From Streptomyces katrae (GTDB taxonomy: Bacteria; Actinomycetota; Actinomycetes; Streptomycetales; Streptomycetaceae), in NCBI RefSeq assembly GCF_000717655.1, contig NZ_JNZY01000030.1, forward strand, positions 20,026 to 84,025: a stretch of 64,000 nt of DNA, given 5' to 3'. Below the pieces are notes generated by a model. It was not told the DNA's origin. It was given only the letters and a program-made list of their open reading frames with translations, and ran no database searches. Both the position numbers and the translations under genes were made by a program. Of the stretch, positions 10,385 through 19,147 are shown one piece after another; positions within the stretch are counted from its first letter, which is position 1, and the number at the start of each line of letters is the position of its first letter.

Positions 10385-10701
10385 GCCTCGCGGATCTCCT
10401 GCGGGACGCGTCCGCGGTCGTTGACGCTCATGCCCTGGGCCTTGGCCCACGCGCGGATCTCGGCGGTGTCCGGGTTGCCGGACGTCGCGGCCGTCCGCGC
10501 CTTGGCGCGGCCGCCGGAAGCGCGGCCACCGGTGCGGCGGGCGCCCTTGACGTAGTCGGCGAGCGCGGAGCGCAGCTTCTCCGCGTTGGCGGTGGTGAGG
10601 TCGATCTCGTAGGTCTTGCCATCCAGAGCGAACGTCACGGTCTCGTCCGCCTCGCCACCGTCGAGGTCGTCGACAAGAAGGACCTGAACCTTCTGTGCCA
10701 C
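10366..10701 (-). CDS. lsr2: Nucleoid-associated xenogeneic silencer Lsr2
   Basis: 111-aa H-NS-like protein that binds AT-rich DNA and silences foreign or specialised-metabolism genes. The N-terminal dimerisation half (MAQKVQVLLVDDLDGGEADETVTF...) is joined by a Gly/Ala/Arg linker to the DNA-binding half. That half contains the minor-groove motif RGR in VNDRGRVPQEI and the helix IRAWAKAQG. The GTG at 10701 is preceded by AAAGGA. The gene is full length. Its upstream region (10702-10866) is unusually A/T-rich for this genome, with several AAAA/TTTT runs, which could allow autoregulation. Confidence 0.96.
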   Translation of the reverse strand: MAQKVQVLLVDDLDGGEADETVTFALDGKTYEIDLTTANAEKLRSALADYVKGARRTGGRASGGRAKARTAATSGNPDTAEIRAWAKAQGMSVNDRGRVPQEIREAYENRA

Positions 10702-10866
10702 CGGGATTTCCTTTCATCGAAAAGCAGTACGCGGAAAGGAAACCGCTTTTCCCTGGAAAACACAAACCCCCGGGGAGAGGTTCGAGACCGCAACGCGGCG
10801 GGAAACGTACGCGATTCGGACATAGGCCACAGGTGCGCGGAGCACGGGAAAAGCCGTCGTGATCGT

Positions 10867-11397
10867 TCAGAGGTGCAGAAGCATCCGGCTGTTGCCCAAG
10901 GTGTTCGGCTTCACTCGTTCGAGACCGAGGAACTCGGCGACGCCCTCGTCATAGGAACGCAGGAGCTCCATGTAGACATCCGTCTCGACCGGGGTCTCGC
11001 CGATCTCGACGAAGCCGTGCTTCGCGAAGAAGTCCACTTCGAAGGTCAGGCAGAAAACCTTCCGGACGCCCAGCGCGCGGGCGGTGTCCAACAACTGCCC
11101 GAGCAGCTGATGGCCGACTCCGGCCCCCTTCAAGTCGCGGTCGACGGCAAGAGTGCGTACTTCGGCGAGGTCTTCCCACATGACGTGGAGAGCGCCGCAG
11201 CCCACCACCTGACCGTCGGAGTCGCGTTCCGCGACCCAGAACTCCTGGATGTCCTCGTAAAGGACGACAGGGGCTTTGTCGAGGAGGATCCGCTGCTGCA
11301 CGTACTGGTCGAGCAGGCGCCGCAGCGCGGGAACATCGCCGGTGCGGGCACGGCGGATCGTCACTGTTTTTGCCTGTGCAGCGGAAAACTCACCCAT
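10867..11397 (-). CDS. Amino-acid N-acetyltransferase (ArgA-type single-domain GNAT)
   Basis: 176-aa GNAT acetyltransferase. It matches the short actinobacterial N-acetylglutamate synthase-like group rather than the two-domain E. coli ArgA. Visible features are the N-terminal IRRARTGDVPALRRLLDQYV, the strand VVGCGALHVMWEDLAEVRTLAVD, the acetyl-CoA loop LKGAGVGHQLL, and VFCLTFEVDFFAKHGFVEIG. The family role is acetyl-CoA-dependent acetylation of glutamate, the first step of arginine synthesis. It lies between lsr2 and blaI on the same strand, so genome context gives no metabolic support. Confidence 0.8.
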   Translation of the reverse strand: MGEFSAAQAKTVTIRRARTGDVPALRRLLDQYVQQRILLDKAPVVLYEDIQEFWVAERDSDGQVVGCGALHVMWEDLAEVRTLAVDRDLKGAGVGHQLLGQLLDTARALGVRKVFCLTFEVDFFAKHGFVEIGETPVETDVYMELLRSYDEGVAEFLGLERVKPNTLGNSRMLLHL

Positions 11398-11406
11398 GCC
11401 CGGACG

Positions 11407-11922
11407 CTATCGCCCCGGCTCGGTCCCGCGCCCGGCGGAGTCCCCTTCGGCGGGAGCGGCTTCGGGGGGCGTCGCGGCAGGGGCTCCGGCGGCGGGCTCC
11501 GCCGCGGGCCCGGCGGCCACCCCGGTGGCCGGCTCCGCGGCCGGCTCTACGGCCGATCCGTCGTCGTACCCGACGATGCGGAAGGCGTCCCGGAGGGCGT
11601 CGCGCTGTTCCGCGGACATCATGCCGAAGAAGGCCACGAGGGCGGCCGCGGGGTTGTCGCTCGTCGACCAGGCTTCGTTCATCAGTGCGGCCGAGTAGGC
11701 GGCGCGGGTGGAGACCGCGGTATATCGATAGGCGCGGCCTTCGGCTTCCCGGCGGACCCAGCCCTTCTGATGGAGATTGTCCATAACCGTCATGACGGTG
11801 GTGTACGCGATGGACCGTTCCTGCTGGAGGTCTTCCAGGACTTCACGAACGGTGACCGGGCGGTTCCACTGCCACACCCGCGTCATGACCGCGTCTTCGA
11901 GTTCTCCCAGGGGGCGAGGCAC
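11407..11922 (-). CDS. BlaI/MecI/CopY-family transcriptional repressor
   Basis: 171-aa winged-helix regulator. The N-terminal half (LGELEDAVMTRVWQWNRPVTVREVLEDL and YTTVMTVMDNLHQKGWV) is the BlaI DNA-binding domain; residues 75-120 form the dimerisation helices. The C-terminal 50 residues are an Ala/Pro/Glu-rich tail (PAAEPATGVAAGPAAEP...) absent from classical BlaI. No M56-family BlaR1 sensor protease lies nearby, so the inducing signal is unknown. The start is a GTG only 9 nt from argA on the same strand. A perfect tandem 9-bp repeat lies directly upstream and may be its operator. Confidence 0.85.
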   Translation of the reverse strand: MPRPLGELEDAVMTRVWQWNRPVTVREVLEDLQQERSIAYTTVMTVMDNLHQKGWVRREAEGRAYRYTAVSTRAAYSAALMNEAWSTSDNPAAALVAFFGMMSAEQRDALRDAFRIVGYDDGSAVEPAAEPATGVAAGPAAEPAAGAPAATPPEAAPAEGDSAGRGTEPGR

Positions 11923-11934
11923 AACAGCACGATA

Positions 11935-11952
11935 GTGCGGAATGTGCGGAAT
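11935..11952 (-). promoter_or_regulatory. Tandem 9-bp direct repeat before the blaI-like gene
   Basis: GTGCGGAAT occurs twice in immediate succession (11935-11943 and 11944-11952), starting 12 nt before the GTG start. The position is right for autorepression, although BlaI operators are usually dyads rather than direct repeats. Confidence 0.4.
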
Positions 11953-11988
11953 TGCCCGGCCATTCGGAACGCAACGCTCAACAAAATC

Positions 11989-12017
11989 GGGCGTACGGCT
12001 CTCGAAGCCGTACGCCC
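11989..12017 (-). terminator. Terminator after the 57-aa membrane protein gene
   Basis: A perfect 12-bp inverted repeat (11989-12000 and 12006-12017) with a 5-nt loop is followed on the minus strand by GATTTTGTT. It closes the small gene at 12040-12213 and separates it from the blaI-like gene. Confidence 0.8.
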
Positions 12018-12039
12018 TGCGTGTGTCCGCGTGTGGCGC

Positions 12040-12213
12040 TTACTTCCCGGGCTGGGACTGCCGGGCGGCCTCGGCGCGGGCGATCACGGCGTCGACCGCC
12101 GCGTCTTCCTTGGCCTTGTTGGCGCCGCCCTGGCTCTTCACGATCGTCACGACGAGGGCGATGAAGAAGCCGGCCATCACTACGGGGGGCACGAGCGCGG
12201 AAACGTAGTCCAT
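12040..12213 (-). CDS. 57-aa single-pass membrane protein (small ORF)
   Basis: A short gene below the usual length cut-off. It encodes 57 aa starting MDYVSALVPPVVMAGFFIAL and ending in QPGK, with TAA as stop. Residues 5-25 form one hydrophobic helix; the rest is a charged, Ala-rich amphipathic helix (GGANKAKEDAAVDAVIARAEA). A run of G just before the ATG may serve as ribosome site. Nearly all codons end in G or C, and a strong terminator follows. I believe similar short proteins occur in other Streptomyces, but no function is known to me. Confidence 0.8.
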   Translation of the reverse strand: MDYVSALVPPVVMAGFFIALVVTIVKSQGGANKAKEDAAVDAVIARAEAARQSQPGK

Positions 12214-12227
12214 GCCCCCCAGCGTAG

Positions 12228-12866
12228 CTACCCGGCCGCGAGTCCGGCCGCCGGGGGCGGGGTGGGCTTGCGGCGCGGCGGGAACACCTCGCCGGGGGTC
12301 GGGATGGGCCGTTCGGAGGGCCGCTCGGGGCGCGGCTCCTTGGGGGCGGGTGCGGGTCGGGCCGGCTCTTCCTCGCCGTCCTTGCCCTCGCCGGCGTCCT
12401 TGGCGCCGTTCACGTCCTTGCCGCCGGCCAGGGCCAGCAGCCGGGTCCGGGGCGCCGGCGTGATCGAGAGCCGCCGCCGCACGGAGCGCTCGGCGATGTC
12501 CTGGGAGCGGGACAGCAGCGCCGCCGCGACCGGGTTGGCCCGCAGGGCGCGCAGGGCCGCGAGGTCGTCCGGCGCGGGCTCGTACCCCGCGGCCAGGGCG
12601 TCCTGGAGCAGCTCCAGGTAGCCGGAGAGGCTGCCGGGCAGGGCGCCGCGGTAGCGGACGAGGTCGGCGAGGAGGAACTCTCTGAGCCGCCCCGCCTCCT
12701 GGACCGCATCGTCCACCGACTGCGCGAGGCGCAGGCAGTCCTGGACCTCGGAGGTCGTCAGGGGGGCCGTGGAGGACTGGAGGGCGTGGGCGAGCGTTCG
12801 CCTGAGCACGTGCAGCTCGGCGGCGCTGAACGCCATGCCGCCGCGGGATCCGTAGGGCGTGGGCAT
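12228..12866 (-). CDS. Conserved hypothetical protein with Pro-rich tail
   Basis: 212-aa soluble protein of unknown function. Residues 10-145 look all-helical (SAAELHVLRRTLAHALQ, EVQDCLRLAQSVDDAVQEA, SGYLELLQDALAAG, AERSVRRRLSI). The C-terminal 60 residues are Lys/Glu/Pro-rich (EEEPARPAPAPKEPRPERP) and probably disordered. The ATG at 12866 begins MPTPYGSRGGMAFSAAELHV; the reading frame stays open further upstream, but that stretch is Arg/Pro-rich shadow sequence. It follows the DUF397 gene on the same strand. No catalytic motif is recognisable. Confidence 0.75.
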   Translation of the reverse strand: MPTPYGSRGGMAFSAAELHVLRRTLAHALQSSTAPLTTSEVQDCLRLAQSVDDAVQEAGRLREFLLADLVRYRGALPGSLSGYLELLQDALAAGYEPAPDDLAALRALRANPVAAALLSRSQDIAERSVRRRLSITPAPRTRLLALAGGKDVNGAKDAGEGKDGEEEPARPAPAPKEPRPERPSERPIPTPGEVFPPRRKPTPPPAAGLAAG

Positions 12867-12931
12867 GGGCCGAAGATACGCGCTAATCGGACAAAATCCC
12901 CTGAGCGGCGTGATTCCGGGCGCGCCGACGC

Positions 12932-13117
12932 CTACCCGTCCGCTTTGACGGCGTCGAGGAAGTCGGCCCAGGCGGCCTGGGTCGTGGCCAGAACCAGATG
13001 CGCCGGGTCGGCCCGGTCGGCCACGCGGACGAGGTGGCCGGGGGCCGCGGAGACGTAGACGCAGTTGTCTCCTTCGCCGCAGTACGTGGACTTCTGCCAG
13101 GCGGGGTGAGCGGTCAT
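12932..13117 (-). CDS. DUF397 domain protein
   Basis: 61-aa protein with the DUF397 signature: WQKSTYCGEGDNCVYVS near the N-terminus, VRVADRADP in the middle and the terminal AWADFLDAVKAD helix. GAGGAGAG precedes the ATG at 13117. DUF397 proteins are numerous in Streptomyces and usually lie beside an XRE/DUF5753 regulator, whose activity they are thought to modulate (WhiJ-type modules). Here no such partner adjoins, so this copy is an orphan; the complete triad at the right end of the window is the natural comparison. Confidence 0.88.
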   Translation of the reverse strand: MTAHPAWQKSTYCGEGDNCVYVSAAPGHLVRVADRADPAHLVLATTQAAWADFLDAVKADG

Positions 13118-13289
13118 GGTGTCTCTCCTCCGGGGGACGGCTCCTTGCTTCCCGTGAAGGGACGGTAACTCCGAGAGGGGCCGACACCGACGACTTCGGC
13201 GGAATTCGGTGCGTCGTCGTTGCACCGGCCCCTCCCGGGCCCCCGTCTCCCCGCCCCGCCCTTGCGCCGTTCCCCGGGCCGTGCCCCGG

Positions 13290-14411
13290 TTACGCGTGGA
13301 GGTACGCCGTGAACGCCTCGACCGCCTCGGTCACGTCCTCCGGGGTCCAGGCGAGGCCCGGGGAGGTGACCTCCAGTTCCGTCGCCGAGACGCCCGGGAC
13401 CACCGTCGGGGACCAGCGGCGGAAGAGGACCGTGCCCGTGTCCTCCGCCAGGCGGATCCCCGCCTCCGTCAGGCGGTCCGCCCCGTACGGCAGCCACACC
13501 TGGAACTGGTGCGTGTGCGGGATCTCCGGGTTGATGCGGAACCAGGGGACCCCGGCCGACTCCAGCGCGGGCCCCAGCGCCGCCGCCACCACGCGCGCCC
13601 GGGCCACGTACGACGGGAGGCGCGGGAGCTCCCGGTCCAGGCCGGCCAGCGCCGACAGCGCCTGCGGGAACTGGCGGAAGATCTGGCCCCCGTACCGGTG
13701 GCGCCAGACCTTCGCCTCCGAGATCAGCGACGCGGAGCCCGCCAGGGCCGCGCCGCTCAGGCCGCCGAGGGACTTGTAGAAGGACACGTACACCGAGTCC
13801 GCGAGCCCGGCGATCTCCGGCAGCGGCCGCCCGAAGTGCACCGTCGACTCCCACAGCCGGGCCCCGTCGAAGTGCACCACCGCATCCCGTTCGCGGGCCG
13901 CGTCGACCAGCGCCTCCAGCTCCTCCCAGGTGGGGAGCAGGAAGCCCGCGTCGCGCAGCGGGAGCTCCAGCATCAGCGTGCCGAAGGGCTCTGCCAGCGC
14001 CTCGACCTCCTCCGCCGTCGGCTGGCGCGGGTCCTTCGTCGGGTGCACCGTCCGCAGGCCGGAGACCAGCGACAGGGCCCCGCCCTCCCACAGCTCCGGA
14101 TGGCTCATCGGGTGCAGCGCGACCACCGGGTTCCCGGTCCGCCCGGCCCAGCAGCGCAGCGCGATCTGCTGGGCCATCGTCCCCGACGGGAAGAACGCCG
14201 CGTCCTCCGTGCCCAGCAGCTCCGCGACCCGCCGCTCGAGCCGGGTCACCACGCCGTCCCCGTACAGGTCGGCCGGCTCGTCGGGATCCGGCGCCGCCAG
14301 ACCCGACAGCAGCTCACCGACCGTCGCCTCGCGCAGGCTGCGGGAGAGCATCCGCTCGGCCCCGCGTCCCGCCGCCACCAGCCGCTTCGTCAGATCGTCG
14401 TCACCAGTCAT
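13290..14411 (-). CDS. PLP-dependent threonine aldolase-family enzyme
   Basis: 373-aa fold-type I PLP enzyme of the low-specificity L-threonine aldolase/beta-eliminating lyase family. The family reaction is L-threonine to glycine plus acetaldehyde. The internal-aldimine lysine is in YVSFYKSLGGLSGA, the PLP-ring Asp/Arg in VHFDGARLWES, and the phosphate-binding segment in FFPSGTMAQQIAL. The ATG at 14411 is preferred over in-frame upstream codons because the upstream extension lies in the divergent promoter region. It is divergent from the panC-nad operon. Confidence 0.85.
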   Translation of the reverse strand: MTGDDDLTKRLVAAGRGAERMLSRSLREATVGELLSGLAAPDPDEPADLYGDGVVTRLERRVAELLGTEDAAFFPSGTMAQQIALRCWAGRTGNPVVALHPMSHPELWEGGALSLVSGLRTVHPTKDPRQPTAEEVEALAEPFGTLMLELPLRDAGFLLPTWEELEALVDAARERDAVVHFDGARLWESTVHFGRPLPEIAGLADSVYVSFYKSLGGLSGAALAGSASLISEAKVWRHRYGGQIFRQFPQALSALAGLDRELPRLPSYVARARVVAAALGPALESAGVPWFRINPEIPHTHQFQVWLPYGADRLTEAGIRLAEDTGTVLFRRWSPTVVPGVSATELEVTSPGLAWTPEDVTEAVEAFTAYLHA

Positions 14412-14509
14412 GCCCCCGATCATCGCCGACAGGCCAACACGCCCAGGGGCTAGCATGGCGGCGTATCGTCCGGTACCCCCCGCGGACTGGAACGGAAGGC
14501 CCTCCCCGC

Positions 14510-15415
14510 GTGAACTCATCCCAGCAACCGCGCCCCGCCCGGCTCACCGTCGGCGTCGTCGGCGCAGGCCGGGTCGGCCCCGCGCTGGCCCGTGCGCTCC
14601 AGCAGGCCGGGCACCGGCCGGTCGCCGTGTCCGGCGTCTCCGACGCCTCCCGCCGCCGCGCCGAGCGGATGCTGCCCGACGTGCCGCTCGTACCGCCCGC
14701 GCAGGTACTGGAGCTGGCCGACCTGGTGCTGCTGACCGTGCCCGACGACGCGCTGCCGTCGCTCGTCGAGGGGCTCGCCGAAACCGGCGCCGTCCGGCCC
14801 GGCCAGCTCCTCGTGCACACCTCCGGGCGGTACGGGACGGCCGTGCTGGACCCGGCCCGCCGCGCGGGCGCGCTCCCGCTGGCCCTGCACCCCGCGATGA
14901 CCTTCACGGGCACCGAGGTCGACGTCCAGCGGCTCGCCGGCTGCTCGTTCGGCGTCACGGCCCCCGAGGAGCTGCGGCTCGCGGCCGAGGCCCTGGTGAT
15001 CGAGATGGGCGGGGAGCCCGAGTGGATCGCGGAGGAGAACCGTCCGCTCTACCACGCGGCCCTCGCCCTCGGCGCCAACCACCTGGTCACCCTGGTCGCC
15101 CAGGCCATGGAGCTGCTGCACAAGGCCGGGGTCGAGCACCCCGACCGGATGCTCGGCCCGCTCCTCGGCGCGGCCCTCGACAACGCCCTGCGCTCGGGTG
15201 ACGCGGCGCTGACCGGCCCGGTGGCCCGCGGCGACGCCGGCACGGTCGCCGCGCACGTCTCGGAGCTGCGCAAGCACGCTCCCGCCTCGGTCGCCGGGTA
15301 CCTGGCCATGGCCCGCACCACTGCCGACCGGGCCCTCGCGCACGGCCTCCTCAAGCCCGAACTCGCCGAGGACCTGCTCGGCGTGCTCGCCGATCCCGAG
15401 GGTGGGGACCAGTGA
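14510..15415 (+). CDS. Rossmann/DUF2520 oxidoreductase, candidate ketopantoate reductase
   Basis: 301-aa NAD(P)-binding protein. The Rossmann start is [16 protein letters not shown]; the C-terminal half is the DUF2520 helical domain ([21 protein letters not shown]). The GTG at 14510 opens the operon, and the stop overlaps the panC start (GTGA). The domain pair resembles PanG, described as an alternative ketopantoate reductase in Francisella. Coupling to panC makes ketopantoate to pantoate reduction the best guess. This is inference: no substrate residues were checked, and a canonical panE may exist elsewhere. Confidence 0.75.
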   Translation: MNSSQQPRPARLTVGVVGAGRVGPALARALQQAGHRPVAVSGVSDASRRRAERMLPDVPLVPPAQVLELADLVLLTVPDDALPSLVEGLAETGAVRPGQLLVHTSGRYGTAVLDPARRAGALPLALHPAMTFTGTEVDVQRLAGCSFGVTAPEELRLAAEALVIEMGGEPEWIAEENRPLYHAALALGANHLVTLVAQAMELLHKAGVEHPDRMLGPLLGAALDNALRSGDAALTGPVARGDAGTVAAHVSELRKHAPASVAGYLAMARTTADRALAHGLLKPELAEDLLGVLADPEGGDQ

Positions 15416-16422
15416 CCGAGCTGCTGCTGATCGACACCGCGGAGGAGCTGCACAAGCTCCCGCGCACCGCCGACGGCCCCCGCGCCGTGGTGATGACCAT
15501 GGGCGCCCTCCACGAGGGCCACGCCACCCTGATCCGTACGGCCCGCGAACGGGCCGGGGCCCGGGGCCAAGTCGTGGTCACCGTCTTCGTGAACCCGCTG
15601 CAGTTCGGGGCGAACGAGGACCTCGACCGCTACCCCCGCACCCTCGACGCCGACCTGGAGATCGCCCGGGAGGCCGGCGCCGACGCGGTGTTCGCCCCGG
15701 CCGTCGACGAGGTCTACCCCGGCGGCGACCCCCAGGTGCGGATCAGCGCCGGCCCGATGGGCGAGCGCCTCGAAGGGGCCACCCGGCCCGGCCACTTCGA
15801 CGGCATGCTGACCGTCGTCGCCAAGCTGCTCCACCTCACCCGCCCCGACCTGGCCCTCTTCGGCCAGAAGGACGCGCAGCAACTCGCCCTGATCCGGCGG
15901 ATGGTGACCGACCTGAACTTCCCCGTCGAGGTGGTCGGCGTACCGACCGTCCGCGAGGAGGACGGGCTCGCGCTGTCGTCCCGCAACCGGTACCTCTCCG
16001 CCCAGGAGCGCCGCAGCGCCCTGGCCCTGTCCCGCGCCCTGTTCGCCGGGCAGGACCGGCTCGCCGCGCAGGCCGCGCTGCTCGCCCGCGCCGAGGCCTC
16101 CCCGGCCAGCGACGAGCGGGCCACCGCCCTGGCCCGGCTCGGCGAGATCCGGGCCTCCGCCGACGCGCACGCCGTGTCCGCCGCGTCCGCCGCCGGCACC
16201 GGCCTGCCGGAGGCCGTACGGGCCGCCGCCCGCCACGTCCTGGAGGAGGCGGGCCGGCACGACCCGCCGCTGCTGCTGGACTATCTGGCACTGGTGGATC
16301 CGCAGGACTTCACCGATGTCGGCCCCGACTTCACCGGGCAGGCCGTGCTGGCCGTCGCCGCGAAGGTGGGGACGACCCGGCTGATCGACAACATCCCATT
16401 GGAGTTCGGAGCACACACGTGA
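15412..16422 (+). CDS. panC: Pantothenate synthetase (pantoate--beta-alanine ligase)
   Basis: Joins pantoate and beta-alanine using ATP to give pantothenate. The 336-aa protein carries the HIGH-like motif in [14 protein letters not shown] (His34 and His37), [19 protein letters not shown], the GQKDAQQL segment and the KMSKS-equivalent [11 protein letters not shown]. Residues 215-270 form an Ala-rich insertion, longer than in the roughly 280-aa E. coli enzyme. Both ends overlap the neighbouring genes by GTGA, so the operon is read as a coupled unit. Confidence 0.95.
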   Translation: MTELLLIDTAEELHKLPRTADGPRAVVMTMGALHEGHATLIRTARERAGARGQVVVTVFVNPLQFGANEDLDRYPRTLDADLEIAREAGADAVFAPAVDEVYPGGDPQVRISAGPMGERLEGATRPGHFDGMLTVVAKLLHLTRPDLALFGQKDAQQLALIRRMVTDLNFPVEVVGVPTVREEDGLALSSRNRYLSAQERRSALALSRALFAGQDRLAAQAALLARAEASPASDERATALARLGEIRASADAHAVSAASAAGTGLPEAVRAAARHVLEEAGRHDPPLLLDYLALVDPQDFTDVGPDFTGQAVLAVAAKVGTTRLIDNIPLEFGAHT

Positions 16423-18152
16423 GCACCCCAGGCACAGGCACCGCCGGTACCGGCATACGGCTGCACGCCAACGCCCCCGGCTGGGCCGTCGAAGCCGACG
16501 TCGTGGTCGTCGGCTCCGGCGTCGCCGGCCTGACCGCCGCACTGCGCTGCGCCGCCGCGGGCCGCCGTACGGTCGTGGTCACCAAGGCGCGGCTCGACGA
16601 CGGCTCCACCCGCTGGGCGCAGGGCGGCATCGCCGCGGCGCTCGGCGACGGCGACACCCCCGAGCAGCACCTGGACGACACGCTGGTCGCGGGCGCCGGG
16701 CTGTGCGACGAGGCCGCCGTCCGGCTCCTCGTCACCGAGGGGCCGGACGCCGTGCGCCGCCTCATCGCCACCGGCGCCGTCTTCGACACCTCCGCCGAGA
16801 CCGGCGAAATAGAGCTGACCCGCGAGGGCGGCCACCACCGCCGCCGGATCGCGCACGCGGGCGGCGACGCCACCGGCGCCGAGATCTCCCGGGCGCTGGT
16901 CGAGGCCGTCCAGGCGGCCGGCATCGAGACCGTCGAGAACGCCCTCGTACTGGACCTGCTGCAGGACGCGCAGGGCCGTACGGCCGGTGTCACCCTGCAC
17001 GTCATGGGCGAGGGCCAGCACGACGGCGTCGGCGCGGTCCACGCGCCCGCCGTGATCCTGGCGACCGGAGGCATGGGCCAGGTCTTCTCGGCCACCACCA
17101 ACCCGTCGGTGTCCACCGGCGACGGTGTGGCGCTCGCCCTGCGGGCCGGGGCCGAGGTCTCCGACCTGGAGTTCGTCCAGTTCCACCCGACCGTGCTCTT
17201 CCTGGGCCCGGACGCCGAGGGCCAGCAGCCCCTGGTGTCGGAGGCGGTCCGCGGCGAGGGGGCGTACCTGGTCGACGGCGACGGCGTCCGCTTCATGGTC
17301 GGGCAGCACGAGCTGGCCGAGCTGGCCCCGCGCGACATCGTCGCCAAGGGCATCATGCGCCGGATGCAGGAGCAGGGCGCGCAGCACATGTACCTGGACG
17401 CCCGGCACTTCGGCGCGCAGATGTGGGAGCAGCGCTTCCCGACCATCCTCGCCGCCTGCCGCGCCCACGGCATCGACCCGGTGACCGAGCCCGTCCCGGT
17501 CGCGCCCGCCGCGCACTACGCCTCCGGCGGCGTACGGACCGACCTGCACGGCCGTACCACCGTCCCCGGCCTGTACGCGTGCGGCGAGGTGGCGTGCACC
17601 GGCGTGCACGGCGCGAACCGGCTGGCCTCCAACTCCCTGCTGGAGGGCCTCGTCTTCGCCGAGCGCATCGCCGACGACATCGTCGCGGGCGCGCCCGCCG
17701 GCACCGGCCCGGGCATCCCGGTCCCCGCGACAGGCCCGCTGCAGCCCGCCGAGGCGCGGTACGAGGTCCAGCGCATCATGACGGAGGGCGCGGGCGTGCT
17801 CCGCTCCGCCGAGTCCCTGCGCACGGCGGCCGCCGCCCTCGAAGACCTGTACGCAACGGCGCTGACGGCGCTGGAGAGCGACGGCAAGACCGCCGTGCCC
17901 GGCACCGAGACCTGGGAGGCCACGAACCTGCTGTGCGTGGCCCGGGTACTGGTCGCCGCCGCCCTGCGCCGCGAGGAGACCCGCGGCTGCCACTGGCGCG
18001 AGGACCACCCCGACCGGGACGACGCCGCCTGGCGCCGCCACCTCGTCGTCCGGCTGTCCGCCACCGAGAAGCGGGCGCTGGTCGTCACCCCCACCGACTC
18101 CGCGGGCCTTCCGTCCGTACAGCACCCCCTGAGCCAGGAGCAGTCATCGTGA
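16419..18152 (+). CDS. nadB: L-aspartate oxidase
   Basis: 577-aa flavoprotein that oxidises L-aspartate to iminoaspartate, the first step of de novo NAD synthesis. The FAD-binding motif is [39 protein letters not shown], the active-site stretch [12 protein letters not shown] and [30 protein letters not shown] are all intact. The C-terminal three-helix domain ends with the conserved [11 protein letters not shown]. Start and stop overlap panC and nadC by 4 nt (GTGA). No nadA (quinolinate synthase) is present in the window. Confidence 0.96.
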   Translation: MSTPGTGTAGTGIRLHANAPGWAVEADVVVVGSGVAGLTAALRCAAAGRRTVVVTKARLDDGSTRWAQGGIAAALGDGDTPEQHLDDTLVAGAGLCDEAAVRLLVTEGPDAVRRLIATGAVFDTSAETGEIELTREGGHHRRRIAHAGGDATGAEISRALVEAVQAAGIETVENALVLDLLQDAQGRTAGVTLHVMGEGQHDGVGAVHAPAVILATGGMGQVFSATTNPSVSTGDGVALALRAGAEVSDLEFVQFHPTVLFLGPDAEGQQPLVSEAVRGEGAYLVDGDGVRFMVGQHELAELAPRDIVAKGIMRRMQEQGAQHMYLDARHFGAQMWEQRFPTILAACRAHGIDPVTEPVPVAPAAHYASGGVRTDLHGRTTVPGLYACGEVACTGVHGANRLASNSLLEGLVFAERIADDIVAGAPAGTGPGIPVPATGPLQPAEARYEVQRIMTEGAGVLRSAESLRTAAAALEDLYATALTALESDGKTAVPGTETWEATNLLCVARVLVAAALRREETRGCHWREDHPDRDDAAWRRHLVVRLSATEKRALVVTPTDSAGLPSVQHPLSQEQSS

Positions 18153-19147
18153 GCACCCCCGAACAGCACGACCACGAGCACGAGCACGCGGAGCTGCCGC
18201 TCCTCGACGAGTCCGCGGGCGGCTGCGGCGACGACTGCGGCTGCGGCGACGGCGAGGAGAGCGGCCTGGACCCGGCGCTGGCCCAGCTGCTGGCCGATGC
18301 CGGCCTGGACCCGATCGAGGTCGAGGACATCGCCCACATGGCGATCTCCGAAGACCTGGACGGCGGGGTCGACGTGACCACGGTGGCCACCGTCCCCGAG
18401 GACGCCGTCGCGCACGCCGACTTCACCGCGCGCGAGGCGGGCACGGTCGCCGGCCTGCGCGTCGCCGAGGCCGTGCTCTCGGTGGTCTGCGAGGACGAGT
18501 TCGAGGTCGAGCGGCACGTCGAGGACGGCGACCGCGTGCAGCCGGGCCAGGTGCTGCTGACGGTCAAGGCCCGCACCCGGGACCTGCTCACGGGCGAGCG
18601 CAGCGCGCTGAACCTGCTGTGCCTGATGTCGGGCATCGCGACGGCGACCCGCAAGTGGGCCGACGAGCTGGAGGGCACCAGGGCGAAGGTCCGCGACACC
18701 CGCAAGACCACGCCGGGCCTGCGCTCCCTGGAGAAGTACGCGGTGCGGTGCGGCGGCGGCGTCAACCACCGGATGTCGCTGTCGGACGCGGCGCTGGTCA
18801 AGGACAACCACGTGATCGCGGCGGGCGGTGTCGCGGAGGCGTTCAAGGCCGTCCGCGAGCAGTTCCCCGACCTGCCGATCGAGGTCGAGGTGGACACCCT
18901 CCAGCAGGTGCGCGAGGCCCTGGACGCGGGCGCGGACCTGATCCTCCTCGACAACTTCACGCCGATCGAGACCGAGGAGGCCGTCGCGCTGGTCCACGGC
19001 CGCGCGGTGCTGGAGTCCTCGGGCCGCCTGACCATGGCCAACGCCCGTACGTACGCGGAGACCGGCGTCGACTACCTCGCGGTCGGCGGGCTCACGCACT
19101 CGTCCCCGATCCTGGACATCGGCCTGGACCTGCGCGAGGAGCGGTAA
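18149..19147 (+). CDS. nadC: Nicotinate-nucleotide pyrophosphorylase NadC with metal-ligand-rich N-terminus
   Basis: 332-aa quinolinate phosphoribosyltransferase making nicotinate mononucleotide from quinolinate and PRPP. The core shows ISEDLDGGVDVTT, KARTRDLLTGERSALNLL, VRDTRKTTPGLRSLEKYAV, the Lys in DAALVKDNHV and EVEVDTLQQV. The first 45 residues are an extra segment with alternating His/Glu (DHEHEHAE) and a Cys cluster CGDDCGCGDG, absent from the compact E. coli enzyme. The GTG start overlaps nadB; the TAA stop overlaps the coaX ATG by one base. Confidence 0.95.
   Translation: MSTPEQHDHEHEHAELPLLDESAGGCGDDCGCGDGEESGLDPALAQLLADAGLDPIEVEDIAHMAISEDLDGGVDVTTVATVPEDAVAHADFTAREAGTVAGLRVAEAVLSVVCEDEFEVERHVEDGDRVQPGQVLLTVKARTRDLLTGERSALNLLCLMSGIATATRKWADELEGTRAKVRDTRKTTPGLRSLEKYAVRCGGGVNHRMSLSDAALVKDNHVIAAGGVAEAFKAVREQFPDLPIEVEVDTLQQVREALDAGADLILLDNFTPIETEEAVALVHGRAVLESSGRLTMANARTYAETGVDYLAVGGLTHSSPILDIGLDLREER

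Noticed and set aside
10276..12621. A 781-codon plus-strand frame across lsr2, argA-like and blaI-like genes
   Set aside because: No domain is recognisable, and four clear minus-strand genes with ribosome sites and terminators occupy the same span.
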